DNA of 64,000 nucleotides, taken from Chaetoderma sp. LZ-2023a. Its lineage: Eukaryota > Mollusca > Caudofoveata > Chaetodermatida > Chaetodermatidae. The translations under genes were made by a program, and so were the position numbers. The DNA lies in assembly GCA_034401795.1 (NCBI GenBank), contig CM067372.1, positions 39,894,520 to 39,958,519 on the forward strand, in the 5' to 3' direction. How positions within the stretch are numbered: position 1 is the stretch's first letter; each line of letters starts with the position of its first letter. The notes beneath the pieces are model-generated. The model was not told the DNA's origin. It saw only the letters and a list, made by a program, of their open reading frames with translations, and did no database searches. This document shows, one piece after another, positions 47,590-59,126 of this stretch.

Positions 47590-47702
47590 TCTGGACATGC
47601 TGAAATTTAAAAAAAAAAAATTTGACTGAAAGTTGTTGGTAACTTAGGCACCAACAACTTCAGTCAAATTGTTTTCAAATTATTCAGAATATCCAGAGTT
47701 TG
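47590..47702. repeat. Palindrome related to the MITE hairpin
   Basis: Arms start AACTCTGGACATGCTGAAAT and end TTCAGAATATCCAGAGTT. The inner part is TTTGACTGAAAGTTGTTGGT and ACCAACAACTTCAGTCAAAT. It shares the GACTG/CAGTC core of the MITE hairpin, but with TCTGGA at the outer ends. It may be a minimal derivative consisting of terminus plus hairpin. Confidence 0.65.
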
Positions 47703-47984
47703 ACCCCATGGAACATGTGTGTCTGCCGATATTCAGCAGACAAACAGTTAACAATGACAATCGACAGTAATACTAAACTATCCTTGACATTCCTCGTACA
47801 TAGCATCATTTAGTCATAATACAGAAATGAAAAATTACAAATATCTACTAAAATAGAATTACATTATCCTTACATAAAGAAAGGGAAATGACATTGGTTA
47901 TAATACAAACTGTATCTGTTGTACCTTTGCCGGCCATTCCCCAGGAGAGGGCACCAATTGAGGGACCCGGCCTGCCGCTCAGGA

Positions 47985-48350
47985 ATCTGACGTCATAATC
48001 AATTACCGCACATGCTAGTTAACGTCACAATCAAAATAGGGTAGCCCCATCATGAAAGTCAAACAGTCCGTCACTAAAGTGTACGAATTTTATATCTTTG
48101 ATGTATTTACAATTTAATATCCAGGCTGTTGAATATTTTGAAACCAATTTGACTTGGAACTGTTGCTGTTATAGGCACCTACGGCCCTCAGTCAAATTAG
48201 TTTCGAAACATTCAACAACTTACCTGTATAGTTACTTTGAAGGTTAGATTCAGGGAATTCAGGTCTCAAAGTTTCAACTCGATTCCAAAACACCTACAGC
48301 TGGCGAAGTTTAGCTGCAAATGGGCGGGGGAATAGCTATAAATAAATCCA
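47985..48350 (+). mobile_element. MITE, near full-length copy
   Basis: GAATCTGACGTCATAATCAA and TAACGTCACAATCA at left, hairpin 48,123-48,228 (GCTGTTGAATATTTTGAAAC and AGTTTCGAAACATTCAACAA), and subterminal GCAAATGGGCGGGGGAATAG at right. The terminal 10-bp repeats are eroded. Confidence 0.75.
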
Positions 48351-48466
48351 CCTGCATAATTTGAAACCGAAAAGTACAGAAAAAGCCAACATCTTGATGT
48401 CGAGCAATTTAGTACAAACATAAATATATCATGAAAATATTAAAGACGACAGTCGACCAACAACTC

Positions 48467-48490
48467 GACAATCCCAGTTTCCGAGTGTCC
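48467..48490. repeat. 24-bp exact direct repeat, copy 1
   Basis: Starts CGACAATCCCAGTTTCCGAG and ends TGTC. Identical to 49,976-49,999. The two copies bracket 1.5 kb. Confidence 0.7.
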
Positions 48491-48582
48491 AGAGCAACCT
48501 AGCTTTAGGCACGTGCCACGAACAGACCACATTACATCTCTGGAAATCACTAGATCAGTCCATTGAGGGTATTTGATGGTGT

Positions 48583-48587
48583 GCGTG

Positions 48588-48639
<52 letters not shown>

Positions 48640-48699
48640 TGGGTGCGTGCGTGCGTGCGTGCGTATGTACGTACGTGCGTGCGTGCATACGTACGTGGG

Positions 48700-48730
<31 letters not shown>

Positions 48731-48733
48731 TGT
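48583..48733. repeat. (GTGC)n microsatellite
   Basis: GTGC units with GTAC/GTAT interruptions in the middle. Confidence 0.97.
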
Positions 48734-51135
48734 GTCAGTTTGTAGCCGTTGCCATACTGTGATTGTGCCATACCATTTAAAAATTAAAATTAGCCAAACA
48801 TCAGATTCTATGTGAAAACATACCTTGTCAACTGATCCACAATATAAAATTGGCATAAGCCAGCCCATTTCATACACGCGTGAGGTATCACTGCATGCTG
48901 TTATCTTTTGTTTACCTAGAGTTTAAGGTCATCGTCGCCATGGAGACTACACTGAGAAACACTATTGGAATACCCCAATTGGTGGTCTACAGACCTTCTT
49001 GTATATATCACTCAAGACCTCCGCCTTCTGTATAAAATAGCTATCACACGCAGTCCAACGCGGACAAACCAACAGAAGGATTTGGTCATTGGGCGCTCCT
49101 AATATCTAAGGGTTGACTTAAAGATGTGACATAAGTCAGGAGCAGGAAACAAGTAGACACACACCTGAATGAAATTTACATCCAAGAACTGCGTGTCGTC
49201 TATCTGGATAGCTTAGTGTTGTGGAATTAAGGTGCCGATGGCAAATAATGGAATAAAACTACAAAAACCTCGCAACCCTTTCAGCACCATTAAGCCAGTC
49301 TGGAAGTCACTGCCTTCCAATCACAAAAAAGCCCCAGTTTTATATCCCCAACGCTACTTTGTACTTTTATGCGGACCAGCTGACTAAGAAACCTGGAAAA
49401 CGCCGAAGAGTCTCCAAACCGTCACCAACAGATGCCTCAGTCCGGAAAGGATGAGCAACTGCAATCAGACCTCCGACGACAAACAAACCAAGGGCCCAAA
49501 ACCATGGAAATACCCCATATGACTTGTGAGTTGTGATAGACTAGATCGGGCAGTAAAAGGCATATTTCAATTTTGGTGGGTTAGACGGGTATACTAGGTT
49601 GTCAGCAGACTATGAGACAAACTATGGAGTGGAACTCACACGGAGAACGAACTGTGAAGAGGAAGGAAAACATAGAAATTGAACATCTAAGATTGTCAGT
49701 GTTCAAGTTACGCGCTCTCTCAGGAGCACACACGATTAGGTCAACCGAATGTTGAGCGCGATCTGCATCGACCCTATCTATGCCACAACAAAGACAATAA
49801 CGAAGTCCAAGTGGCCAGATTTCTTGAGAACATGTCTGCTTATGTTATCTCTGTCATGTTTTATATGTGCGCACGCATTCTCATACACATGCGCACATAC
49901 CGGCGGGAGCAAATCCCACGCTTCATAACTGCGTATCCAACAATCTGCGTTTTGTATGGATCCAGTGGTCGCTAGCGACAATCCCAGTTTCCGAGTGTCT
50001 AATGTAGAATCTCACTCTTTGGAATATTAGAGCCATTGAGCGGCGTTATTGTAATTGTCAAAGCAACATGAGACCACTCGACCTTCTTATATATGCCTAA
50101 ATATAGAAATTGCATTAGACTGAGTGATATTTTGTGTCGATAGATCAGAGAAAAAGTCCCAAAATAAACATAAGATATTATTCATTTGAAGTGTTATCAG
50201 CAAGGGGGACGATTATAACATCGGGCTATGTTAATTTATTGAGATAATTTAACCACTTGATATAGCAGACCGCATCACGTTCTAATGAGTCTTTCGAGTC
50301 AAGTAGTGGTAAATAAGGTTACACATGACTAGCCATATCTGTGAATATTTTGAAACTTATCTAACTAGAATCTGCTGATTCTGTAAGTCTTTGACAAATT
50401 AGTTAAGATAATCGCTTTTAAATTGTAGGCGATTTCTTGTATTTGACGTTTCGGGGACAAATGGTTAAAGGGACACGTGCATGGTCAAGATTAACTATTG
50501 GATGCACACATGAATTAAGGCATGTTAGTACACTATGTTTCAACGTGCCACTTATGATTATTGGTTGACAATTTTAAGCTAACGTATCAGATTTTATCAT
50601 TACGAAAACCCCGGTGCTAAATGAGCTCCACAACATAACTCTAAAATCTGGGTCACGTTCAACTGGCTAAATATAGTCAGTTAGTTCGCTTACTGAATAT
50701 GCGCAATTACTCTGCCTAGCCGCACGCTGGATGGCAAACCATAGTTAAGTTGGCACACGATCCCATTGAATTGCCATTGTAGAATATTTGGAATCTGGCC
50801 CCAGTCTCGGTTAATCATTTCCGCCGTCTGTTTTGGTGACCTAGGAAAATGGGTATTTTTATACGCTAGCCAGCTAAGCAGCATCAGACGTTAACCAGCA
50901 TATAAAGGAACGTGGGAATTGAATAGGCCTTGTGAACACTACCATACAGTAGGAAGATATAGCTTCATCACAGTTAAATTAGTTAGTGAATTGTTTACAG
51001 GTTTATGGGCGTTTAGTCGTGGCAAATGAATGTTATCTTCCATTTTGAAGTGTACATCAATTTCGCATTAACAATTTGCGACCGAGTTAAGGAGGCTGGT
51101 CAACTATAGTTAACTGACTAGCTAGTTAACTAATA
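48734..51135. other. No gene seen; MITE hairpin remnant
   Basis: About 2.4 kb without a trusted exon. Positions 50,340-50,405 are a decayed MITE hairpin (TGAATATTTTGAAACTTATC and GACAAATTAG). The region 49,100-49,500 is less AT-rich but unrecognised. Confidence 0.4.
49976..49999. repeat. 24-bp exact direct repeat, copy 2
   Basis: Second copy of the repeat at 48,467-48,490. Flanking bases do not match beyond it. Confidence 0.7.
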
Positions 51136-51540
51136 ATTCACCTTTCCAGTTTATCTGTCCATCATATGACGTCATAATCAACTAAGTGACGTGTATGCTG
51201 ACGTCATAATCATGACGTCATGAATCATTCGAAATAGTCCGTATTTAACGCTTAATAGTCCGATACGTTGTATGCCTTTTCTCTTTAATAAACATGCTGT
51301 TGAATATTTTGAAACTAATTTAACTGGGCACTGTCGCTTCCATACGCAGCAACAGCACCCAGTCGAATTAGTTTCAAAATATTCAACAGCAGGTTGAATA
51401 TATTCAACAGCTTACCTGCCTAGTTTTCTGGAAATTGATAGTCAGGGAGTTCAGATATTGATCAATCCCAACATGAGCGTGTTGTGGGTGGAGCTTAGCT
51501 AGAGATGGGTTAAAATATAGCTAAAACTGGAAAGGTCCAT
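51136..51540 (+). mobile_element. MITE, best-preserved copy
   Basis: The left terminus is TTCACCTTTCCAG and the right terminus CTGGAAAGGTCCAT, a 10-bp inverted match (ACCTTTCCAG). Possible target-site duplication TAATAA lies at 51,131 and 51,541. The left arm has three perfect TGACGTCA palindromes (51,167, 51,199 and 51,213). The hairpin occupies 51,295-51,388, with arms GCTGTTGAATATTTTGAAAC and GTTTCAAAATATTCAACAGC. The end of the right hairpin arm is partly duplicated just after it. The right subterminal part has GGTGGAGCTTAGCTAGAGAT. It encodes no protein. Confidence 0.85.
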
Positions 51541-52116
51541 TAATAAACTGTTTCAAGTTCGGCTGGCATCTAGTAAACCATAGTTAATTCCGGTTAGCCA
51601 CTGAGCAAATGTGTCCATTCTCGCATCTTTTGAACCACTAGACCCCTTCTGATACCGATAGTAGCCTACGATATATATTCCTGCTGAGGTTTTTCAAATC
51701 TTTCTTTAATATGATGCTTACGAATATGCGCGATAACGTTAGAATGGATAAGCTTCTAGTGAAAATGGGCTGTTTTTAACAACTTTATTTAATATGATCT
51801 TTATGAGCATGCACGTTCACGTTATAATGCAAACAACGGGAATTAATATTTCCTCCAACCTTTGTCGTTTACCGCGCAACACCTCTTTTAAGAGAGTTTC
51901 GCGATCTTTACAGCTTTTCACAGTTACACAATGAGCCTGCGCTACTGAGTTCAATTTTGACAATGATTAAATATTATTATATTCATTATGTGTATGGTTT
52001 AAGAAAAAACCATCCATCATTTCATCTGTTCATAAATTAACATAATCTCGATAATTTTGTCTGTAGAAGCGAGCAGGGTATGATTTGAGTGAAACACCTC
52101 TGAAATGTTTACCCAT
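51541..52116. other. No gene seen
   Basis: AT-rich, nothing recognised. Confidence 0.45.
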
Positions 52117-52405
52117 GGTGGCAGGCGCAGTTCTCGGTCACCTAGACATGTCCAATACTTACCCAGGGTGGCAGGCGCAGTCCTCGGTCACCTAGACATG
52201 TCCAATACTTACCCAGGGTGGCAGGCGCAGTCCTCGGTCACCTAGACATGTCCAATATTTACCCAGGGTGGCAGGCGCAGTCCTCGGTCACCTAGACGTG
52301 TCCAATATTTACTCAGGGTGGCAGGCGCAGTCCTCGGTCACCTAGACATGTCCAATGTTTACCCAGGGTGGCAGGCGCAGTCCTCGGTCACCTAGACATG
52401 TCCAG
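52117..52405. repeat. 50-bp minisatellite, about 6 copies
   Basis: The unit starts GGTGGCAGGCGCAGTCCTCG and continues GTCACCTAGACATGTCCAATACTTACCCAG. Copies start every 50 bp from 52,117. They are nearly identical. It is GC-richer than its surroundings. Confidence 0.95.
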
Positions 52406-53451
52406 CGATATACTGTGTCCTCAAACGTTGGTGGAATTTGATTAAAAGACGTAATGCAAATGTTGTCATGTATAGTGGTGGATTTTATAAGGACATTAGT
52501 ATGCATTCAAATGGTACAACCACCAGTAGTCTGTTTGGTAATGTTGCGGTCCCCTGCAGTGAGGGAGGGTTTTAACATGTTTGCGTCACCTGGTCTCTGC
52601 GCCCGACCCCTGAAATTGCGGGCGATGCGGTGTCCTAAACATCTAACAACTATTACCCACCATTCCCGAGTGATTGGACACACGCTACGCAACAACATAA
52701 ATCGCTAAAGAAAATTAACGTCGGGCCGTTCAAATCAGATCTTTTAATACTAGATCTTTGTCAGTACGAGTCATGTTGCAACATACCACCTCCTTTTACA
52801 ATACAGCTATCTAAATAATGGTCTCATTTCACTTTGCATATGGAGACCAACCAGTATTTAAGTAGGCAAGATAACCATATTATGTATTGCGGAAAGCTCG
52901 TCTGGGATCTGGTTTTCTTGCTGGTTTTTTTACAAACTGAAATGCACCAATATGTTGCTTTCATTGTTATTTTTCAAGTCCCTTAAGGAGTGATGATATT
53001 ATAGTTTTGCTATGACATGATGGTAATCTGAAAGCACAGGTGTGACAATGGCAATGTTTATGCTAAATACCGATATCTTTAATCCAGTTTTAATATTCTT
53101 GCACAAAGTTACCATACCGTATTGTATTCAACACGCAACAGCAACACTACATTGTTATTGGTAATATGACATATCGATATAGGCCAAACCAAAGGCATTG
53201 CAAAACCTACATGTTCAGCAAAGATTTGTTGAAGCTCAAGAGCGGGTTCAGTTATCGCTACCATCCCTTCGGTCATCTAAAACTATCCAGCGATATATTT
53301 TGTTCTTTATTAGACAAGTGCATTCGTGTCTCAAGAGATTTCAAATTCGTCGAATTTTGCGAGATAGTCTCGGCTAGAAGCTATACGTCTGCTATGCATC
53401 TGAGTGGTATCTGTTCGAGTGCGCAATATCCTTCTTTGGACGCTAGCACAG
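52406..53451. other. No gene seen
   Basis: No trusted exon. Chance ORFs overlap the following microsatellite. Confidence 0.45.
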
Positions 53452-53590
53452 GAGAAAGAGGGAGGGAGGGAGGGAGGGAAGGCGGGCGGGCGGGCGGGCG
53501 GGCGGGCGGGCGGGCGGGCGGGCGGGCGGGCGGGCGGGCTGGCTGGCGGGCGGGAGGGAGGGAGCGAGCGAGCGAGCGAGCGAGCGAGGG

Positions 53591-53668
<78 letters not shown>
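53452..53668. repeat. Compound (GGGA)/(GGGC)/(GAGC)/(GA)n microsatellite
   Basis: Four successive purine-rich tracts, each one step away from its neighbour by a single base (GGGA, GGGC, GAGC, GA). Confidence 0.97.
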
Positions 53669-53670
<2 letters not shown>

Positions 53671-54784
53671 CAATTGTTCCCCTTAGAGGTAATTCAGGCA
53701 CATTAGATAAACAACCAGAATTGCACCGTAATGCATAATTGATAGTGCTCTCTGGTACACTTTTGGGGTACCCAGTGCAATTGGGGTTGTTAGCTATATT
53801 ACAATGGTACATTGAGTTTGAGCCTGAGGTTATGGAGTGCATCTTGCAAGCCATTCTACAGTTTTATCACTTGTACGATGTACTACTAAATTCCTTTTGC
53901 CACCCTGTGCAATGCATGGTGCAATGTCATATGGATCTTGCTGCAGGACGATGTAAATCACGCCATTTATCACAATTAATAGTAGAGCTGTTCATTGCTA
54001 GATCAATAGATGTACCGAAAAGAATACAAACAAATAAACCATAGTAATAAACGCCTGAGATAGCTATGCTCTATCATTGGTCCTCGTAAATCACGTGTGT
54101 ACAAAAGGGCATGGCCCAATTGAGCATACACGAAGTGCAAAAAGTAGCTGTTCTAGATGGAGGAGGCGATAGCGCAGGCGATCACCTCACTATCGTGTTT
54201 CTGGTTGGCCAGCTGGCGATCGTCGGCGACATATGCAATCTCCTTCACTCCTCATGGCCTCTCTGTTGGGTAAAACTGGGGACGTTACAACAATAGACTG
54301 AAATAAAACCAGCCTAAAAGGCGTGAAGGCGACCTGTACCCAGGGACTCGATATACGCCAATCAAAGTCATACATTCGGTCTGGTCTGGTGGGTGTACAA
54401 ATACGCACAACAGACCACGACCCTCTAGTTTCGAGAGTTGTCAGTCTGGCAACAATTTAAAAAACTACACAACTTCAGAAGAGTGGTTTCCAGTGGCAAC
54501 TGTTTCCATTAGGCTACTGAATTCGCTAAATATTCCAAGACAATTCATTGGAAATGTACAGAAATGGAATGAACTTCCAGGCATTACTGAAAGAGAGAAA
54601 CTTCCACAAAGATGATATGAGAGGACTAGATATTGGCCTGATAGGCCCCACCTCCAAGACTGTGAACCAAATCTAGATCAAGCATGCAAAGCAAAGCCGG
54701 ATCTGTAACCTGAAAGCAATCTAACGTGCGTAAACGTAAACTACCTAGCTGGTTAAAGATCTAATAATGTATGACATGAGGAAG
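53669..54784. other. No gene seen; left flank of the viral relic
   Basis: Could contain the lost left end of the Polinton-type relic. I see no terminal inverted repeat. ORFs at 53,739 and 54,111 have no recognised domain. Confidence 0.4.
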
Positions 54785-55800
54785 TTGTTAGAATACTTTG
54801 TGAGCGGTGTTATAACCTTGATTATCCAGTCAGATTTGGAGAAATTGAAAAGGTGAGGTGACATATGCACAAGTTAACGATTGAATATTGGGCGAGGGAG
54901 CCTATACTCTGCATAGACCATGTGAATTAGGTTCAAGCGCAAAAGACTCAAAGTAACTGCACTAGATAAGCTAGAACAAATGTGTTTGCTTTAGCCTCTG
55001 AGAACGACAATGAAAAATATCTGCTTTTTGGAAGAGATGGATTTTCTAAATATCCTTGGACAATCCCTATGTGGTCAAAGACATCCACGGCAGTAGGGTT
55101 TATGAAATATTTTATGAAAACTACTAACAAAGGTTATGCTAGCACATACACTGGTAAAGGAGTGGAATTTGTGAACGCTAAATTTCAGCACCAACTTAGA
55201 GATCTGGGGATTCACTTCTACAACTTTACAGAATGAAACTCATAAAGCCATTGCTGAACGTGTACAAAGAATGGTAAAAAATTATGATCTGGTGATATAT
55301 TAGTTACAAAAAATTTCTACGATATATAGATATCTTACACAACTTTGGAAATAATTATATTTCTGTTCATCCAATGACATATTTGAAACACAGATGTTGA
55401 TAGAGTAAACGAATTTATATCTTGTCAAAATTCCTTCCAACCAGTAAAAGTCACGACTGCTAAGGTCGCTCTCAAGCCTGAAATGTGTAAACTGAATGCA
55501 CCCTGTAAGAAGGTCATCTGTCCTCATGAACTGAGGAGATTTTGACTATAAAAATAAATTTTAACAATGGCAGAGCTCATTTAAGATGGTGGATCATAAT
55601 AATGAATTGATAGTCGGAACATTTTATTCACAAGAACTCCAAATCAGAAAGTGACAGAGATTGAGAAAAATTTGTTACATAGAATCGAAATCATTATTGA
55701 AACTAAGCGAGATAAGAGTTTACTGAAATACTTTATCAAATGTCTGGGTTATCTTCGAACTTTAGCTCGTTGGTTGATGGAAATGCTATATCATCCATAT
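54785..55800 (+). pseudogene. Polinton-type integrase (broken) with chromodomain
   Basis: In life it would join element DNA to host DNA. Seen: an N-terminal stretch near 54,815 (NLDYPVRFGEIEKV), a basic block near 54,933 (RFKRKRLKVTALD), and the catalytic core from 54,997 (NDNEKYLLFGRDGFSKY, then PWTIPM), which holds the first acidic residue. Where the second catalytic aspartate is expected the sequence reads YTGKGVEF, so it is lost. The glutamate-bearing helix (HKAIAERVQRM) lies beyond a frame change near 55,233. Further on, GTFYSQELQ (55,618) is the SH3-like end. A chromodomain-like stretch (IKCLGYLRTLARW, 55,735-55,775) lies in yet another frame. Several stops between these segments make it non-functional. 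Confidence 0.72.
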
Positions 55801-55961
55801 AAGCTCAACTTTGCATAATTTATGAAACTGATTTATCTATACTGAGAGAAGAACCGAAACAAGCATGTCAAAATTCTAGCTCTCTATAAGCCTGATGCAA
55901 CTGTTATTTATGTTAGGAATATTGTGTTGCTCAATTTGGTGAGAAATTATCAGTTTTTACA

Positions 55962-56195
55962 GTGGTATCACATCAAGAATGTCACAGGTTTGGCAATATC
56001 TTTGGCATCCTTATTAAATCAGCTCTACCAGTCCTTGGCAAAGTTGTTAAGAGTATTAGGAAAGAGGCATTATTTGCAGGAGTCGGATTAGCAAGTAATG
56101 TGTTAGAAGGAATGAATTTTAAATCTGCTGTCAAGAAGAGGGCATTTACTGCAGGAAAATCTCTAGTACCTGTGGGGATTTCAACAAGACTATAG
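55962..56195 (+). pseudogene. Small amphipathic virion-type protein remnant
   Basis: Open for about 77 codons. It contains FGNIFGILIKSALPVLGKVV, then LASNVLEGMNFKSAVKKRA, a Gly/Ala/Lys-rich pattern of amphipathic helices. This matches the small protein that sits between integrase and the capsid-type gene in Polinton-like loci, often compared with adenoviral minor core or membrane-active proteins. That role is an inference from family knowledge. The frame is less damaged than its neighbours, but no clear start or upstream signal remains. Confidence 0.55.
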
Positions 56196-56384
56196 GCAGA
56201 AACTCTAAAAAAGACCTCTAATCCATGGTTGTTAAACAGTCGAGCATTTCGTGCAGTCAAGGGCAGGCGTGTTAAGTAAAAAACTCATGTAAGGTAGAAA
56301 AGATATTATCTCAAACTCATAATGCGTGTCAATGCGCACAATCTGAACTAGACAATTTTGTGCAAAACTAGTTCTCATTTCAAT

Positions 56385-57470
56385 GGATAGGTTATCAACC
56401 TGTAACACTGATTTCTGACTCCGCTCCTATTGCATTTTTCATTAGCGGAAACAGGTAGGAATACTTGGATACATTGCAGAGTTATTTCTCTCTTAGAGTA
56501 AAGGTTGCTGAAATTAAGGCATTCGTTGAGGCAGATCGCTTAGGAAGTTCGAGAAGATTCACGAGTAAATTTATGGTTATACTCTCCATTCTCATAAGTT
56601 GATATCTATTAGAATGGAAAGTGAATTTTTGATACACCTGCTGGCAGATCTTATGGGAAACACTTTTCCTATGGAAGCGATGATCTTGATTCATAGCTTT
56701 CACCCACGTTCTGGGATATGGATACACCGGGTAAGCATGAGAGCATGACAAATGGGATTGCAGGATATATTGATTGAAGAGGGTGATTGGGCTTTAGTAA
56801 ATCAGTGGAACTAACTGCCAGGATACATTAAGATATTTTCATGCAGAATCGCTATGTATCAAATGGTGTTTCTCTAAGGATTCGACTGGAAGGAAGTAAG
56901 GATGCGTTCTCACTCATGTAGAGTGATGACAAGACATAGAAAGTGCACATTGAGGAGGCAGCCATTAATATTCAGAACGTTAAGTCACCACCAGATTCAA
57001 GAACTGCTCATGCAGCAGAATTACAGAGGGAAACTTTATGCTATCTGATTACTAAGACAATCGTAAAGACGTTCACAATTCCAATAGGCTCTAAATCTTA
57101 TCATGTTGATAATGCCTTTCTCAGATAGCACATCATCTGATAGTAGGTATTCTGAATAATGTTTAATTTGCCACATGCACATTTGAATTATTTTGGATGT
57201 CTTCTAATTGGTAACCAGGTCTCGTCAGAAGCAGCAACTCCATAATTTTCATCCCTGCACGAACTCAGTCATCTATATACACATCCCAGTCTCCTCTCTG
57301 GTACAGACACTTTATTGAATTACCATGAACAGATACAGCCATAAAGGATTTCTCACAAGGATTTACTTTCTTTGCTAAAGATTCCACACAAGATCTAACG
57401 AGTGGTAGTCATATTTAACCAACAGAGAAAATGAGGAACATATATCGGTAGATTTTAAAAGGAAAATGGC
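56385..57470 (+). pseudogene. Capsid-associated (F54H12.2-like) protein remnant
   Basis: Fragments in different frames follow the expected family order. PVTLISDSAPIAFFISG lies near 56,398, then after a stop YLDTLQSYFSLRVKVAEIKA (56,466). A middle segment GVSLRIRLEGSKDAFSLM (56,864) follows, then VHIEEAAINIQNVK and TFTIPIGSKSYHVDNAFL (56,943-57,126, open for 61 codons). Stops and frame changes occur throughout. The family is found beside Polinton integrases and is thought to be a minor capsid protein. This is one of the clearer parts of the relic. Confidence 0.6.
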
Positions 57471-57477
57471 AACAATG

Positions 57478-57800
57478 TTTTATACATTAGATATACCCGT
57501 CTTTATAAGCAAGGACATGATAGCAAAAAGATCCATCAAGGGCGTATTTGCTAGTAACTAAGTTTTTAACATTCCCGACTGTTAATCTTGACCCTCAAAA
57601 AGGGGCAGGTTTGCATTGGGTTGTGATTTACATAATAGCCACAAAACATACCAGATGATTGTAACTCATTGGCGTGGCCATAATGGGACTCACTTTTCAA
57701 CAACATACCAAATTCATTCCCATTCCGAAGAGTATTGCTTTGCTGAAATACCCAATAATAGGAATATTCAATTATAACGATCCCCAGGTAAGTAAAATCC
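57478..57800 (+). pseudogene. Adenain-like cysteine protease remnant
   Basis: It would process virion proteins. Seen: ISKDMIAKRSIKGVFASN near 57,504, a stop, then NLDPQKGAGLHWVVIYI (57,581-57,631). The last stretch contains the His-Trp expected at the catalytic histidine of adenain-type proteases. The downstream Asp/Cys part is not clearly readable because of several frame changes. Position directly after the capsid-type gene fits Polinton order. Confidence 0.5.
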
Positions 57801-57880
57801 TCAAGTGACAAATTCTTATCTTGAGCTCTGCATCCACGTTTTTTTGTTTCCTCGAGTTGCAACCCTGACTCATGCATAGC

Positions 57881-58604
57881 AGTTGTAGACGTTAAGCAAG
57901 TTTCAGAGGGATGTTTGACATCTCCAGCCCTCTTCCATCCTCTCCTCTTGTGGCGTAAATTGAACTCATGCAAACTGCTTCATACACTCACATGGGGCGT
58001 CTGGCCCATAGGGCACCCATGTTAAATATTACTTAATGATTGTGGCAGGCGAAGACAGTCTCGTGCTAAATCTAATCTATTCCCACCGCTTCACTCACCC
58101 AGCTACATAAATAAAAAATAGCGTTTTATACAGTGGGCAAAGTCTCTATTATAAAAATGGGACCACAGCTCTAGTATCATTTTATTCATGATACGACTAC
58201 ATTCAAATCACTTTCAAAATGGGTATTTTGCGCATATGTAAAAACATAGTTTCTTGACGAATGTATGCTGTGTCAGGACTGGTGATGGTAAATTTAAAAA
58301 CAGACACACCAGGACGTTATACAATCATTTTTTCAAGCAAATTTTAAAACATATGTTACAATATTAACACCTCTAAAGTTTGATCAGTAGAGGACTAGTT
58401 TATTATAAGTTTTACTGATCACTAAATATTGTAGTCAGTCAGGTTACACGCAATATTTTTAATATCGATAAAGAATACTTAGATGAAGAGTATTTTATGA
58501 GTTTTTCTGGTCAGTAAATGGTAGTCATTCACATTTTAAACTTTAAAAATTTAAAGAATTTTATATTCTACTTATATTACTCGACAACAAAATTAAACCG
58601 CTGA
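57881..58604. other. Right flank of the viral relic, no gene seen
   Basis: AT-rich. An AACATATGTTACAATATT word at 58,348 resembles the near-palindrome clustered at 59.8-60.7 kb. Confidence 0.4.
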
Positions 58605-58990
58605 GTGAGTGCGTGCGTGCGTACGCGTGTGCGAGTGCGTGAGTGAGCGAGTGGCCGAGTGGTTGGTTGGTTGGATGGGTGGTAAGATGGTTGGATGGTT
58701 GGTTGGATGATTGGTTGGGTGGTTGGTGGATGAGTGGGTGGATGGTTGGTTGGACTAGTGGGTGGATGAGTGGGTGGATGAGTAGGTGAGTGAGTGAGTG
58801 GATGGTTGGTTGGATGAGTGGGTGGATGAGTGGGTGGAGGAGTGGGTGAATGAGTGGGTGGATGGTTGGTTGGATGAGTGGGTGGATAGTTGGTTGCATG
58901 AGTAGGTGGATGAGTGGGTGAATAAGTGGGCGGATGGTTCGTTGGATGAGTGGGTGGATGAGTGGGTGGATGAGGTAGGTTGATAGGTCA
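58605..58990. repeat. Degenerate (GGTT)/(GGAT)/(GAGT) repeat
   Basis: Begins with GTGC/GAGT units and continues in GGATGAGTGGGT-type 12-mers, which are themselves tandemly repeated. Confidence 0.93.
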
Positions 58991-59126
58991 ATGACGTGAT
59001 AAATTGAGCGAATTCATGATATGGGGAGCGAGACGAAGAGACAAGAGGATGTGGGGGCTGCGGCTACATGGGACCGAAAGTGTCAGTTATACACTCATTC
59101 CAGGATATAGGGGATTCCAAGCGATG

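Larger units (their letters stand above)
54785..57880 (+). mobile_element. Decayed Polinton/adintovirus-like element
   Basis: Four recognisable gene remnants lie on one strand in the order integrase, small virion-type protein, capsid-associated protein, protease. This is typical of the Polinton-type set found in many invertebrate genomes. All contain stops or frame changes. A protein-primed DNA polymerase, packaging ATPase, clear major capsid protein and terminal repeats were not seen, so the copy is partial as well as broken. Confidence 0.7.

Noticed and set aside
53381..53854. Ser/Leu and Pro/Ala-rich ORFs
   Set aside because: Translations of the GGGA/GGGC/GA microsatellite.
57566..57973. 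135-codon minus-strand ORF with a protease-like QSSGMFCGYYV stretch
   Set aside because: It is antisense to the adenain-like remnant. The plus-strand reading (LHWVVIY and neighbours) fits gene order and strand of the relic better.
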